Source: Andalucia godoyi (lineage: Eukaryota > Discoba > Jakobea > Jakobida > Andaluciidae). Taken from it: a stretch of DNA of 64,000 bases. The stretch lies in the NCBI GenBank assembly GCA_009859145.1, contig VRVR01000003.1:372001-436000 (forward strand). Reading direction: 5' to 3'. Position 1 is the first letter of the stretch. Each line of letters starts with the position of its first letter. Below, in pieces: positions 1 to 11,100 of this stretch. The notes beneath the pieces are model-generated. The model saw nothing but the letters and a program-made list of their open reading frames with translations. It ran no database searches and was not told the origin of the DNA. The position numbers and the translations under genes are program-made.

Positions 1-2
1 AG

Positions 3-1154
3 TTTTCTGGAAGGAATGGAAACAAGATTGGGAAGTTCGTATCGTTTCCGGCGGTTCTGAATATGAAGCCGTACACAACAAACAAGGACACGAACGTAGA
101 ATACGACTTGTGTGGGGTTGTTGTGCATTCCGGTGCGTCGCTGTCGTCTGGCCATTACTTTGCCTTCGTCAAGGCAGCGAACGGATCGTGGTACTGCATG
201 GACGATTCCCGTGTGTCGCCAGTGAGCATTAACATTGTTCTCCAGCAGAACGCATACGTTCTATTCTACAATCGAAAATCGGATGCTGCTTCATTTCAGC
301 CCCTACGAGATGGCAGTACCACCAAATCCGCTTCTGCCGCTTCCCGAGGCTCCACCGCATCCGCGTCTGCGTCCTCGTCAAGAGGGAATTCTTCAAGTAC
401 TGAAACAAATTCCAAAATTTCTCTCAAAATTGTAGCAGAAAAGCGACAGCAAAGAAGCAGTGGAGGAGACACATCCTCCTCATCCTCCTCAGAAGACGAT
501 GAAGCCGACGGGCTGCCGTTGGCGAAGAGAAGAAGGCTCTCAGCAGTCAGTGGAAATGGAAAGTTGAGCATTGCACATGACATTGATACCTCGGATTCCG
601 AGTCTGCGGCAGATGTTGAGAATGGAGATTGCATTGTAACTCCATCCCCCGAGATTTTGGCCAAGATTGTGAACTGGCACAGTGCTACACGAAGAGTGTG
701 GTCAGCGAGACCCAACCGGCTGCGTGCTGCTCATCGCATCCAGAGCAGTGCGTCTGTTTTGTATCCATCTGTCCAAATCACGGAATTCGCCGCACCACCA
801 CAAGAAGCTGTTCATCCGCAATCCTCCAACCAGACGGTGGCGTCGGCGGTGGAGAAGAGCGTTCGGAAAGCTTCAGCCGCCGACTTGTCTGCAAAGAGTG
901 CGATGTTCACTCCTGTATGGGACCATGAAGACGCGAAGAAGGCTGTGGCAGAGAAGAGACTGAAGGAAAAGGAGCATCGCCGCAAGCAACGGGACGTCGA
1001 AGAGGACCACTGGAATAATGAACTCGACAAGGGCAGATCCAAAAAGGCAAAGTCTGAGAAGGCTAGCATGGGTACGGAAACCGGTAGCGAGAATCCGTTT
1101 TTCCGCGTGCAGGTTTCCAACCAACATGACCGAAGCGAGCGGGCGATTCGATAA
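3..1154 (+). CDS. Ubiquitin-specific protease (USP), C-terminal part; 5' end lies outside the window
   Basis: This is the last part of a cysteine deubiquitinase that removes ubiquitin from proteins. The frame is open from the left edge, so the Cys box is missing from view. The residues before the first visible Met (GNKIGKFVSFPAVLNMKPY) are the strand typically found just upstream of the His box. The His box is clear: SSGHYFAFVK (catalytic His codon at 153-155), followed by WYCMDDSRVS and YVLFYNRK, which close the USP fold. After about residue 95 the protein becomes a Ser/Thr-rich tail with an acidic run, a nuclear-localisation-like AKRRRL and a Lys/Arg-rich end (WNNELDKGRSKKAK). A long basic tail of this kind suggests a nuclear or nucleolar USP36/USP42-type enzyme, but the subfamily is inference. 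It converges on the armadillo-repeat gene. Confidence 0.85.
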   Translation, partial: FSGRNGNKIGKFVSFPAVLNMKPYTTNKDTNVEYDLCGVVVHSGASLSSGHYFAFVKAANGSWYCMDDSRVSPVSINIVLQQNAYVLFYNRKSDAASFQPLRDGSTTKSASAASRGSTASASASSSRGNSSSTETNSKISLKIVAEKRQQRSSGGDTSSSSSSEDDEADGLPLAKRRRLSAVSGNGKLSIAHDIDTSDSESAADVENGDCIVTPSPEILAKIVNWHSATRRVWSARPNRLRAAHRIQSSASVLYPSVQITEFAAPPQEAVHPQSSNQTVASAVEKSVRKASAADLSAKSAMFTPVWDHEDAKKAVAEKRLKEKEHRRKQRDVEEDHWNNELDKGRSKKAKSEKASMGTETGSENPFFRVQVSNQHDRSERAIR

Positions 1155-1459
1155 CCATCCTCCAATGGATTGTTGACGTACAACGTTCGGCATGCGCGTT
1201 TACTGAAAGCTGAATACTCAATTATGTTGTTACTGTAAATAGAGCGAGGAATGTACAAACCGCGAGAAAAACGGCAAGAAAGACAAAGAGGTGAGAGGGT
1301 GGGGAAGGCGCCAGACGAATGCAGCAGACACGAGGCGAACGAAGTGGAGAACAAAAAAGGTGTCAAAAAAGACGCAAATGTAGAAATGGAGATGGACGGA
1401 CAGATTTGTGGAGAGATAGATAGATGGATAGATGGATGAGTGGATATGACAGAAACCAG
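1155..1459. other. Convergent intergenic space
   Basis: This is the spacer between the stop codons of the USP gene (+) and the armadillo gene (-). It is purine-rich on the + strand with a short GATA/GATG-type run near 1418-1440. I see no gene, RNA or clear element. Confidence 0.5.
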
Positions 1460-2617
1460 TCATTCTGGCGACACCGCAGAATCTTGGCTAATGCGACGCA
1501 CCTGAGGGGACTGAGTCAGTGCGAGGGAGCTCAGCTGTTCACTGGCCTTTTCGTCTCCGTCTTGAGAGTTGCTGTCTTCCCACAAGGTATGAAAGATAAT
1601 CGCGGAGGACATGCAAGTAGAGAGCAGCCTCTTCAACGCTCTGTATTCATCTGAGCTCTTTTCCGTGTCCGGGCCAAGGATATTGAACAATGCGCCAACT
1701 GCAAACACTTGCACGGTGATTTCGTTGCAAAACAGTAGCTCTGAAAGCGGCTCTACCGCATTTTGTTCCTTTAATGCGATGCGAACGGACTCCATCCGAG
1801 ACATGTTCTGCAGGCAACCTGCTGCTGGGCCTGCGATAACAAGGCTGGGATTTCGCAAGCACACAACCAACGGCGACACTGCCCCACATGCATCAATTTG
1901 CGGACATACATCAAAGTCTGCAGAGAGATTGTGAATGGCACCCACCACACGCGCGCGAACTACAGCATCGGGATGCCACAAGAGTGTAGAGAGAACGGGA
2001 ATTCCGCCGAGAACCGCCACACACCGTTTCCCTTCTGAAGTAAAGCACAGCGACTGGATTGCACCGGCGCAGGAAAGGAGCACACCTTTTGCAGTCGCAT
2101 CCGACGCATCTTCATGTCGAAATACGGCAAGTGTATCGATCAGAATTTGAGGAATAGCAGTCAAGACGACGGCAGATATATTTCCTGTGTCATAGCACAT
2201 GTTCAGCACAGAGTTTGCGATTTCAATGACAAATTCTGGTTCCTGTGCATGGGTTTTGAGGACATCTGACACGGAGACAACCAGAGAAGTGGGCAGCAGC
2301 GGCCGATTAATCGGCTTCCGCATCAAGATCTTGAGCGACCGAGCAGAAGCAAGAGACAGTATAGGATTCGCAAAGCACGGCTGAAGAACTGTGACGTCGT
2401 CTCGTGATGACTGCGATGCAAAATTGGGAGATGTCGTTGGCTCTTCATTCTGATCTGCAAATCTCGTTAGCAAGTCACATATCCGAGGCCCCGACCGAAA
2501 CGCTGCATCCGTAGAAGTACAAAGCACTTTGCAAATGTCCCGATACGAAACTGTCTGGGACGCCACAGAACCTGTAGGTCGCAGTGCACTCGACGATGAA
2601 CCACCCGATTCATTCAT
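1460..2617 (-). CDS. Armadillo-repeat protein
   Basis: The product is built largely of helical ARM/HEAT-type repeats and so is probably a protein-binding scaffold or an importin-like adaptor. Repeats are visible in segments such as VVRARVVGAIHNLSAD, GPAAGCLQNMS and TVQVFAVGALFNILGP, the usual small-residue plus Asn-Leu pattern of ARM helix 3. The first ATG in the frame is at 2617, giving 385 aa. The frame stays open upstream to a TGA just before 2797 without another ATG. That stretch encodes a basic cluster (SSKKRRREEEG) that could be a nuclear localisation signal if it is joined by splicing from an upstream exon. I cannot assign a family member; importin-alpha-like, HEATR3-like and other ARM proteins are all possible. 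It is divergent from BTAF1. Confidence 0.65.
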   Translation of the reverse strand: MNESGGSSSSALRPTGSVASQTVSYRDICKVLCTSTDAAFRSGPRICDLLTRFADQNEEPTTSPNFASQSSRDDVTVLQPCFANPILSLASARSLKILMRKPINRPLLPTSLVVSVSDVLKTHAQEPEFVIEIANSVLNMCYDTGNISAVVLTAIPQILIDTLAVFRHEDASDATAKGVLLSCAGAIQSLCFTSEGKRCVAVLGGIPVLSTLLWHPDAVVRARVVGAIHNLSADFDVCPQIDACGAVSPLVVCLRNPSLVIAGPAAGCLQNMSRMESVRIALKEQNAVEPLSELLFCNEITVQVFAVGALFNILGPDTEKSSDEYRALKRLLSTCMSSAIIFHTLWEDSNSQDGDEKASEQLSSLALTQSPQVRRISQDSAVSPE

Positions 2618-2797
2618 CCATATCCCAATATCGGTCTCTTCTTCAAACCCACAAACACCAACACGGCCCAAAACTCTCTTTCTAATTCCTTCTTCCTCTC
2701 TTCTTCTTTTCTTACTAGATGATAAATGAGCTATCTCGTCCGTTTGCTTCTTTGCGAGGCTTTTTCGTTTCCTGTTCGGTGATTGCGGAGTTTTCAC

Positions 2798-3099
2798 TTT
2801 TCAGTTCATTCTCCTTTCGTCCCGATCAAATCGGGAGAGCACACGCCGTTTCCATGTAGCATCACGTGATTCTTCGCGTTGTCATTTGAGTTTTTTTTAA
2901 AATAACAAATCCTTTCCTGGCTTTTTGCCGAATGCCTTTGCTTCCTTTCGACAGTTTTTTCCTTTCCTTTTTTCCTTGTCATTTCCCACTGGCGATCCAC
3001 ACACACACATACATACACACACACACACACACACGTACTGTCTCCATTTTTAGTTGTACGACGTGTTGAATTCGTTTGCAGTGGTGAGAGAAAAATTGG
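2798..3099. promoter_or_regulatory. Divergent promoter region, ARM gene / BTAF1
   Basis: About 300 bases separate the open frames of two divergently transcribed genes. It contains T-rich tracts and a (CA)n run at about 3001-3033. Its role as a shared promoter is inferred from gene orientation only; I see no specific factor site. Confidence 0.4.
3001..3033. repeat. (CA)n microsatellite
   Basis: An interrupted CA dinucleotide run in the intergenic space, directly visible. Confidence 0.9.
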
Positions 3100-6000
3100 A
3101 TGACGACTCGACTGGATCGGATCTTGGCTTTATTGAGCGATTCTCATTCGTCATTTGAAGTTAAACAGGCTGCATCTCAGAACCTATGCGAGCTTATCCA
3201 GTCTCATAGCGACAGCGACCTATCCTTGCTCCGGGACAGATTACGGGTTCTTATCGGACATTCGTCGTATGAGACACGAGTCCATGCGTCCAAACCACTT
3301 TCGCTGTGCTTGCGTGCAGTGGATTTTGCAGTGGATCCAGAGCTGCTGTTCTCAGAATTGAATGTTTTGGATGTAATTGCATCGGGCATACCGCTTTTTG
3401 CGTCGTCCATTTCGCTAATGGAAGAAACATCAAACGTCTCCGTGGAGAAACAGAGAGAGAATTTGACAGAGCAGATAGACAATCAGAAACTAGTTCATGC
3501 ACAAGTACTCAAAGAGCAACTTCGCGAGATCATTGCAGATGATGATCTCGTTATCAAGAGAACCAGTTCTGCAAGCTTCTTGTCGAATGGGAATGGTCCG
3601 GATAAGAGTGCAAAGCGAGCACGGATGTCTGTGTCAACGGATGCGATCTCGTTTATGAATCGGTTGCGAAACTCTGGAAATCGGCTCGTCGACATGTTCA
3701 TGGCGGAAACATGGCAAGAACGACACGGGGCGTTCATGGTGTTGAAACATTTTGTTTCGTCTTCGGCAGTCCCGAATGATATTCTCGTTCGATGCTTGAT
3801 TGTTCTCGGATTGGATCGGTTTTGTGATTTCTCCACGGACACAGTGACTGCTCCCGTTCGAGATCTCGCTGCACAGTGCTTATCCCTTGGACTGTCGCAT
3901 CTACAAAGTCCAACTGCTGCGGCGGATTCCGCGAAATCGGAAACCAGTGACGAGAACCCTCCTTTGCAGGGTGGTGGTGGTGGTCCCCATGAGCCGTTGC
4001 AGTCAGTTTTGGAGAAGATGAAAACACAACTGTATATCCTTCTGGCATACCCGGATTGGCAAGCGCGACTAGGAGCTGCGCTTGCGCTGCAGTACATTGC
4101 AGCGCGAAGTCGTCGGTCTTTCTTACTGGATGCAGGTTTGGTGGTCCGGATGCTAGATGCGGAGCCTGAGGAAGACGTTGCGTCTGTGCTGTGTGCCGTC
4201 CTGCGGCTGATGATTCCGTTTTCCGATGAGAATGTTGCTCTGGAAGAAACAATTCTTGACGTTGCGTACAGACTTGTGAAACGAAGCTCTCTTGTCAATG
4301 CAGTTCGGCTTTTGGATGCCGCCGCAACACATGTCGACTCTTCATTTTCAAAGTCATCCGCCGCTGACCATCGGTTCCAGAAGCTGGACGCTTCTTGTCT
4401 GCAGCACCTATTTCGGAACGCTAACCAAGCGGTCCGCGACTCTGCATTGAAAGCTGCTATTCATCTTGATGCACACCAGATTGATCCCTCCATTATGTAT
4501 CGCCTCAGTGACTCCACAGAGAGGGCTGCTTTGTGGCTGCACATGGGTCCACCAGCACCTGTCGAGGGTTTCTTTTATCAAACGCCACTGCTGACCGTTT
4601 ATTCAAGTGAATATTCTCACTCTTCCGGGAATTCCGCTGCCTCCGTTTTGGATCCGGTGGAGCAGATGAACCTTGTAACACAGTCCATTCCACTGACGAG
4701 CCGAGCTGTGGAGACGCATCCCAGCGAGGGTTTCACCATCATCCGCAACATCTTGTCCTCAACAGAGCATTGGAAAGTGCAGTGGTACGCGTTGCAGGTT
4801 CTTTCCGAGACAAGCGGTCTTCCATTTCCCGAAGACGTCTGGACCATGATTGAGCAACGGTGTGCGTCAACATTTGCACTTTCGGAAACCGAGTTTCCCG
4901 AGGAACTGAAGCGATTGTCGGTTTTGACGAATCACTCAAAGTCCCTTGCAGAGGCGAAGGAATACCTTCGTGGACTGGCGGCGGATAAACGAGATCCGTT
5001 GTCTCTTGCTGCGCTAGGCGCACTCGATCGCATTGTCAAGGAATCGTCGACTCGCATTCGTGTTGCCGCATGTTGCGCAGTCATTGCCTCCGGAAGACTT
5101 CCCGAAAAGTTGAACCCCATACTGCAAACGATTTGCAGCGACGCTCCGCAGGGACACATTTTCTGTGCTCGGGCCATGGGCCTTTTCTTCCGTATCAAGA
5201 GGTCTCCGAATCCTTCGGAAAAACTTTTGGGAGTCCTCCTGGGAAACCTTGAGCAGCATCGAGCTGGCCTCATCGAGCTTTGCAGGGTTTTTGGCGGATC
5301 TCTTTTCGACACCTTTCCGCAACTCGTTCGTCCCGGCGTGATCCGGATCATGCTGGATGGAATGCATGATCGGTGCCTTGATCATCTTGCAAGCAATCCA
5401 GTGTACGGGGACGGTGCAATGCAAGGCATGACATTTTTTGACGGTCTGGAAAACGACGAATTGGTGAATTTTGCAACAAAAAGACCGGCTGCGGTGGTTC
5501 GCTTCTTGGTTTCCACACGCCCTCAACGAATGGCGAATTTCGAGTTGCTTGGATCTCTTTTTGATGCTGTCAATGTGAAGTTGCTACCGTGGGCTGCACT
5601 GTTTGTCCGCGCTTTGCTCTCTGGAATAACGAGTGGCCAAGCAGAGGCTGCTTCGGCATTTGCCAAACTCATTCAATTTCTTCCCCTTGCGCAGGATTCG
5701 ATTGCCGATTCGGATCAAAATCCAACTAAGAGCAAATTCTTTGCAACCGATGCCGAGTTTGCGGCGCAATATGAAAGCGAAACGCGGTTTCTTCGTGGGC
5801 TGTTAGACTCGTCAACGATTTCACGTTTTGAGCTACCCGCGGATCTCATCCGCAGCGATGTTACCTTGCGCCCTTACCAAAAGGACGGAATTTCCTGGCT
5901 GGCGTTTCTACGAGAGTTCCAACTCCACGGAGTCCTTGCGGACGATATGGGTCTCGGAAAAACCCTTCAAACCATCTGCATGTTGGCTGCAACGCCTGGA

Positions 6001-7641
6001 CGCCACCTTGTGATATGTCCCACCACGCTTGTATCGCATTGGCGATCGGAAATGGAGAAGTATGCAGGACACCTGTTGACGAAGGACAGGGTGGATGTGC
6101 TGTCGTACATCGAGATGCGGTCCAGGTTTACCCAGTACTCGAATGCTGTCGAAAACGGATTGGCACCCGTGACCGGAAGCTTGTGGGACACCGATTACGC
6201 CTATCTTGTTTTGGACGAGGGTCACATTCTTCGTAATCCAAAGTCAAAGATGGCACAAGCGGTGCGCTCTTTGTCGATGAAGGCACGCCATCGCTTGATT
6301 CTAACGGGGACCCCCATCCACAATTCTGCTCAGGACCTTGTTGCTTTGTTCAGCTTGATTATGCCGGGTTTCTTTTCTACACAGGATGCGAAATCGACTG
6401 ACAAGCTGCACAAGCTGGTGCTCCCGTTTGTTATGCGTCGGCGAAAGGAAGATGTCCTCAAAGATCTGCCACCGAAGATCATTCAGGACATCACCGTGGA
6501 TCCGTCGGATTTGCAACGAAGCATCTTCCGAAGGTACATGATCGAAGTCGGAGCAAAAGACTCTGGGAAGAATGAAGAAGCGTCGACGACGCTGCCAGAC
6601 GGAGAAAGCATGGAATCAGATGGTGGTGAACTTAGGGATGGCAAGCGCAGTACTGCTTTCAAAACTTTGCAGTTTCTCCGTCGATTGTGCACCCATCCGG
6701 CGCTGTGTGTTCCGACGTTTTCAACGAAACAGGCCCTGTCTTCTGCGTTAACTGGAGCACCACTGGTTTCTTTTGACGAAGCTCCAAAATTTGCAGCCTT
6801 CGGGGAGCTCATTTCAGCGTTGAGATCCGGAAATCACAGGGCGCTCGTCTTTGCACAGTCTAAGTCTACTCTGGATCTTGTGGAAATGTTCCTGTCGGCC
6901 TTCACGCTGCCCTCGGAATCCAACTCTTCGTCCGGTGTCTCCTTGGATATTTTCTCATCTTCCAGTGGCAGCTGCTCGTCTACTGCGAATCCCGCTGATC
7001 GGGCCTTCCGACCGACGACCACTTCGGGCGGACTTGCGTATCTTCGATTAGATGGCGACACGCCGGGCTATCGTCGTGGCGAAATGGTGTCCCTGTTCAA
7101 CAATGACGCATCCATCGATATTCTCATGCTCACAACCAGTGTCGGTGGGCTTGGTCTCAATTTGACGGGCGCTGACACTGTGATATTCCTGGAGCACGAC
7201 TGGAATCCGCAGAACGATCTCCAGGCTATGGATCGTGCTCATCGGTTAGGGCAAACCCGGTCTGTGAACGTATTCCGAATTGTAATGAAGGACCTTCTGG
7301 AGGAGCGGATCATGGGAATCCAAGCGTTCAAGCTTGCGGTCGCAAGAGCAGTGGTCAATGAGGAAAATAGCGCCACGGACAAGATGGTCAGTGGTGGAGC
7401 AGATGTGTTGCAAATTGTACAGCAAACGGCACGCGATTTAGTCAAGCCTGGCGCTTCATCTTCTGCAGCGTCTACGAACATCAAGACATCCAAGAAATCC
7501 GCAGACGCTGCAGAAGATGACGTCTCCGCAGTTGGCGGCATGTATGGGAAGTTGCTGGCGGACATGGGTGAAATGTGGGGTGAAAATGATTATGAGGAAA
7601 TGGATGTTGATTCTTTCGCAGCGAAATTTCAGAAAGAATGA
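3100..7641 (+). CDS. BTAF1: BTAF1/MOT1: TATA-binding-protein-associated Snf2 ATPase
   Basis: BTAF1/Mot1 strips TATA-binding protein from DNA using ATP and so redistributes TBP between promoters. The first ~900 residues are HEAT-repeat-like helices beginning MTTRLDRILALLSD, which matches the Mot1 N-terminus that grips TBP. The Snf2 ATPase follows: LRPYQKDGISWLAFL, the P-loop DDMGLGKTLQT (about residue 950), the DEGH box LVLDEGHILRNPKSK (about 1039), LILTGTPIHN, and motif VI AMDRAHRLGQTRSVNVFR (about 1378). At 1513 aa it is shorter than the roughly 1800-1900 aa usual for animal and yeast orthologues; the reduction appears to be in the HEAT part. It is one uninterrupted exon starting at the first ATG. 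Other Snf2 families lack this N-terminal HEAT block, so the call is strong. Confidence 0.93.
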   Translation: MTTRLDRILALLSDSHSSFEVKQAASQNLCELIQSHSDSDLSLLRDRLRVLIGHSSYETRVHASKPLSLCLRAVDFAVDPELLFSELNVLDVIASGIPLFASSISLMEETSNVSVEKQRENLTEQIDNQKLVHAQVLKEQLREIIADDDLVIKRTSSASFLSNGNGPDKSAKRARMSVSTDAISFMNRLRNSGNRLVDMFMAETWQERHGAFMVLKHFVSSSAVPNDILVRCLIVLGLDRFCDFSTDTVTAPVRDLAAQCLSLGLSHLQSPTAAADSAKSETSDENPPLQGGGGGPHEPLQSVLEKMKTQLYILLAYPDWQARLGAALALQYIAARSRRSFLLDAGLVVRMLDAEPEEDVASVLCAVLRLMIPFSDENVALEETILDVAYRLVKRSSLVNAVRLLDAAATHVDSSFSKSSAADHRFQKLDASCLQHLFRNANQAVRDSALKAAIHLDAHQIDPSIMYRLSDSTERAALWLHMGPPAPVEGFFYQTPLLTVYSSEYSHSSGNSAASVLDPVEQMNLVTQSIPLTSRAVETHPSEGFTIIRNILSSTEHWKVQWYALQVLSETSGLPFPEDVWTMIEQRCASTFALSETEFPEELKRLSVLTNHSKSLAEAKEYLRGLAADKRDPLSLAALGALDRIVKESSTRIRVAACCAVIASGRLPEKLNPILQTICSDAPQGHIFCARAMGLFFRIKRSPNPSEKLLGVLLGNLEQHRAGLIELCRVFGGSLFDTFPQLVRPGVIRIMLDGMHDRCLDHLASNPVYGDGAMQGMTFFDGLENDELVNFATKRPAAVVRFLVSTRPQRMANFELLGSLFDAVNVKLLPWAALFVRALLSGITSGQAEAASAFAKLIQFLPLAQDSIADSDQNPTKSKFFATDAEFAAQYESETRFLRGLLDSSTISRFELPADLIRSDVTLRPYQKDGISWLAFLREFQLHGVLADDMGLGKTLQTICMLAATPGRHLVICPTTLVSHWRSEMEKYAGHLLTKDRVDVLSYIEMRSRFTQYSNAVENGLAPVTGSLWDTDYAYLVLDEGHILRNPKSKMAQAVRSLSMKARHRLILTGTPIHNSAQDLVALFSLIMPGFFSTQDAKSTDKLHKLVLPFVMRRRKEDVLKDLPPKIIQDITVDPSDLQRSIFRRYMIEVGAKDSGKNEEASTTLPDGESMESDGGELRDGKRSTAFKTLQFLRRLCTHPALCVPTFSTKQALSSALTGAPLVSFDEAPKFAAFGELISALRSGNHRALVFAQSKSTLDLVEMFLSAFTLPSESNSSSGVSLDIFSSSSGSCSSTANPADRAFRPTTTSGGLAYLRLDGDTPGYRRGEMVSLFNNDASIDILMLTTSVGGLGLNLTGADTVIFLEHDWNPQNDLQAMDRAHRLGQTRSVNVFRIVMKDLLEERIMGIQAFKLAVARAVVNEENSATDKMVSGGADVLQIVQQTARDLVKPGASSSAASTNIKTSKKSADAAEDDVSAVGGMYGKLLADMGEMWGENDYEEMDVDSFAAKFQKE

Positions 7642-7778
7642 CAGTCATCTTCCCGGTCTTCAATGAATGGAAACAACACACCAAAATTAAAATAAACTAA
7701 AATATGAGGCATCGTGTACGTTATGCCCATGTCGTTTTTCATTCTGGAAGAAATCAAAAAAAAAAACCAAAAAACACC

Positions 7779-7812
<34 letters not shown>

Positions 7813-7847
7813 GACCGCGGAGTTTTGCGGAGGAAAAAAGATTCGTA
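7642..7847. other. 3' flank of BTAF1 with (TAA)n run
   Basis: A+T-rich spacer between the BTAF1 stop and the tRNA gene, with a TAA trinucleotide run at about 7779-7810. It is probably the BTAF1 3' untranslated region. Confidence 0.5.
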
Positions 7848-7919
7848 AGGGCTGAGGCGGAATTGAACCACCGACCTCTTGATCTGCAGTCAAATGCTCT
7901 ACCACTGAGCTACCAGCCC
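7848..7919 (-). tRNA. tRNA-Cys (GCA)
   Basis: On the minus strand the 72 bases fold as a complete cloverleaf without an intron. The acceptor GGGCTGG pairs with TCAGCCC (one G-U). The D arm is GCTC/GAGC. The anticodon stem TTTGA/TCAAG encloses the loop CTGCAGA with anticodon GCA. The T arm is GGTGG-TTCAATT-CCGCC. The discriminator base is U, the identity element of tRNA-Cys. No CCA is encoded, as expected for a eukaryotic nuclear tRNA. It sits in the 3' space between BTAF1 and the dynein gene and has its own internal Pol III promoter boxes (GCTCAGTGG and GGTTCAATT). Confidence 0.96.
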
Positions 7920-8106
7920 TTTCATGAATGCTCTTCTCTTCTACTCGTATTCCACTGTTCGGCCTTATACTTGCATTTTTCCTGTAAAAACACGGAACAA
8001 ACGAAAGAGAAAAAAAAGGAGCACACAAATCATGGAGTCAATGTAGAAATACTTTTTACGACCAAGTCGAATAGTAGAAGACAACAAAAAGAGAATAAAA
8101 GAGAAT
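7920..8106. other. Spacer between tRNA-Cys and dynein stop
   Basis: A-rich spacer upstream of the tRNA and downstream of the dynein stop codon. Nothing recognised. Confidence 0.5.
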
Positions 8107-11100
8107 CTAAGATTCTGGCTGAGTCAGCAGTGCAGTGGCGCGCAAGATGAAAGTATCTGCGCGGCCCGAGACCGGCAAGTCCATCATGCAGACAAAGTTC
8201 GTGGACTGACCCGTGGTCGACAGGAGACCAGCACGAGTAGCAATCTTGTAGCACGGGCATGCGTAGTATCCTTGAGGAGCAGTGTAGTTGACGACTGGCA
8301 ACAGATGGATTGCAGGCATAACAGAAACGTTTTCTGCAGGAAGAGCATCTCGCAAGCTTCCGGTGATCGGGTCCCACGAGCCGGCTTCCAAGAACAATCC
8401 GTTGATCACAACACCGTCCTTACCAGCCTTGAGTTTGGAGAATTCGCTGGACCCTTCGATTGTAACTTGGAAACGAAGCGTATCGATCGGGATGCGGTAC
8501 TTACGAGCATGCTGCTGCAGCACCGCAGTAAGGAATCCCTGCGGAAAGTAGAAACCGGAGATCCAGAACACAGACGGAACCCCATTCGTCACCCACGAGC
8601 GCAAAAAGTCAATTCGCTGCAGCAGATCCTTTGTCCACGCACCAAGAGACTTCAGAGATGGGAATGCATTGGCGGCCCACTTCGGCGGAACCTTTTGGAA
8701 CAAGAAGCAGCGGTACATATCCTCAAGATCGTCGCTCATCACCACAATACCACGAATGGCCTTCTTCAGCTCCGTCAAGGATCGCTTCATGATGGACAGC
8801 AACCGATTGAAATGATCCACTTCCTGAGCCAGCACGGTGGTCAAGGAAGACGGTGCACCGGTCAATTCGTCCTTTGAAAACGAAGTTGGATGCACCTTTG
8901 CAGGGTCTGTCGTATCGATCAAGTCTGGCAGTCTGGTCAAGATGTCATCCGCTACCTCAAACGCGATTTGGTCCGTTGTCTTGCCACCTGTTGTTCCGGA
9001 AGCACGTGGCTGCATTGCAATGATTGTGGTCGTCATGTAGGACGTTTCTTTCAGCTGGAAGGTAATGGAGGCGTTCTCGTGAAGTCCAAACACGGCTGGA
9101 TCTTCGAATGCAGGAAGCGCACCCAAGTACTCACGAACACCTTCAAGATCTATTGCATCTGCGGGGGCATAGTAGCGATCGTCTGTTGTGAACCTGTAGC
9201 CGTCGCTCTCAACGACCGCCGAAGCGAAGATGTTCGATAAAATAGACTGCAAGCAGCGCAGATCCAAAAAGTCTGTAACACGCCCACCATAGTTGATCAC
9301 TCCAATGATGTATCGAAGCGCCTCCCACGGTGTCTGTGCGTTCTCTTCGATCAAATTTCGGAGCGACTTGACCGATGCGGCGAAATCAGAATCGTTCCAA
9401 TCGTACGGGATGTTCCAGCCAAGAGGACCGAACTTTCTGCGCTCTTGAATGACAGCGTGGAAAAATGCGAGGCCAAACAGCAGCTTACGCCACACACGAC
9501 GTTTGGACGAAATCTGTTCATCAGCCAAGCCAATCGTGTGATGCAAGTCATAGTCCGATTCTTGGAGATCTGCAAACGATCGGCGAATGTTGGCCTTTAG
9601 ACCCTTGGGCGGTTCATTGGTCAACTTGATACCAAGTTGCAAAACAGGAACCGGGAACTTCGGAGACGGCATCGAGGTCAACCACAATCGGAAGTCCGGA
9701 TGAATGGAACTGCCTTCGGCATGAGACATCTGCTCCAAAATGCGTTCAAGTGCGGGCATCCAAGATGCAGCGAGGTGACAGTTCTGCAAGCAAACCCACT
9801 CACCACGTTTCATACCTTGCTCAATCAGCCTCTCTGCAATGGGACCTTGACCCTGACCCAGCGAAAGCATTCGCAATCGGTCGCTGTAACCAAGTTCTCT
9901 CGCAAAGTTCAAGAAAATGGCGGCAGGATCCGCGCCCGGTGAAAGAACGAAGATAATCGGCGTAGTAGTGGACGAATCCTTGAAAGCACCAACGAGATCA
10001 AACGGCGGAGACTCCGTGAACTGCTTGCCGAGGATTTCGCCGACCATTCGTGAGAATCCAAAAATCACCTTCTCATCGCGGGTAGCCTTCAAAATCAGCA
10101 ATCGAAGCCACGGCGTCAACAAAACACCGCCAGAATCGTACGGCGACGGCATCTCTGCCAACTGCGGAGACTCGCATTCAAAAAAGTGGCGCCATGCAAC
10201 CGGATTTGTCAAGAAAGACTGTTCTAGATCCTTCAACGCCGAGGAGATCCTGGAAAGAGCGCAAACATTGCGCCAGACTGCATCCGGCAACCATGACTTG
10301 TAGGGATTCTCTGCAGAAGGCTGGTACGTTGGCTCTGGGCCGCGAAGGAAGAAAGTCCACTCATCTTCTGTAATGCGTCCGTCGTTCCGCATAATTTGGA
10401 CCGTAATCATAGTCGCGAAGATAAGCTTATCTTTTTCAAACAACCCTCGGCACACGTTTCGGTAGACGTACTCAACGGAGTATTTGAGCAGCGTATCAAT
10501 GCGAACTGGCAACTCCGTGGACTTTTCCGAGTTCCGCAAACACAGCTGGAAGAGATTTGCAAAGTACGGAAGTGAGTTTTGGTACATGGGATCCACTGAC
10601 GACATGTCAGCGACCACAAAGTACAATATCGATCCACGGCGCGCGACCGCACGGTAGCCTTCACGCGCCTCGTTGATTTTCTTCGCTGTTTCCTCTGCCT
10701 CCACGACACCTCGATTAATCTCTCCGGAAGTCTTCTTCGAGGCAGCCAACGTGTTAATCAGAACCTCATCTTCCAAAATATCTCCCGACGAGTTGGCAAG
10801 CAAAGACAGAATCTTACTCTCAATGTCCTGTAGCTGCCGCTGACCATCTGCAATTTGCAGTACAAGTTTGTCTTTCTGCTGTTCAAGTTCCGGGCGTTCA
10901 AACTGGACCACATGGGCCAGGAGCTGGTCTTCCAAACCACGCAGCGTCACCGTGAAGTTAATAACAGTGACCTTGATGCACACCTCCGGCAAATAATGGG
11001 GATTTGGAAGCTTTGTTGTGATGTAGAACTTGAAAAGCGGACTGTATGGAACATCCGTATCTCCAAGACGGATCAGCAGTTGCCCCCCACGCTTGAAAGT

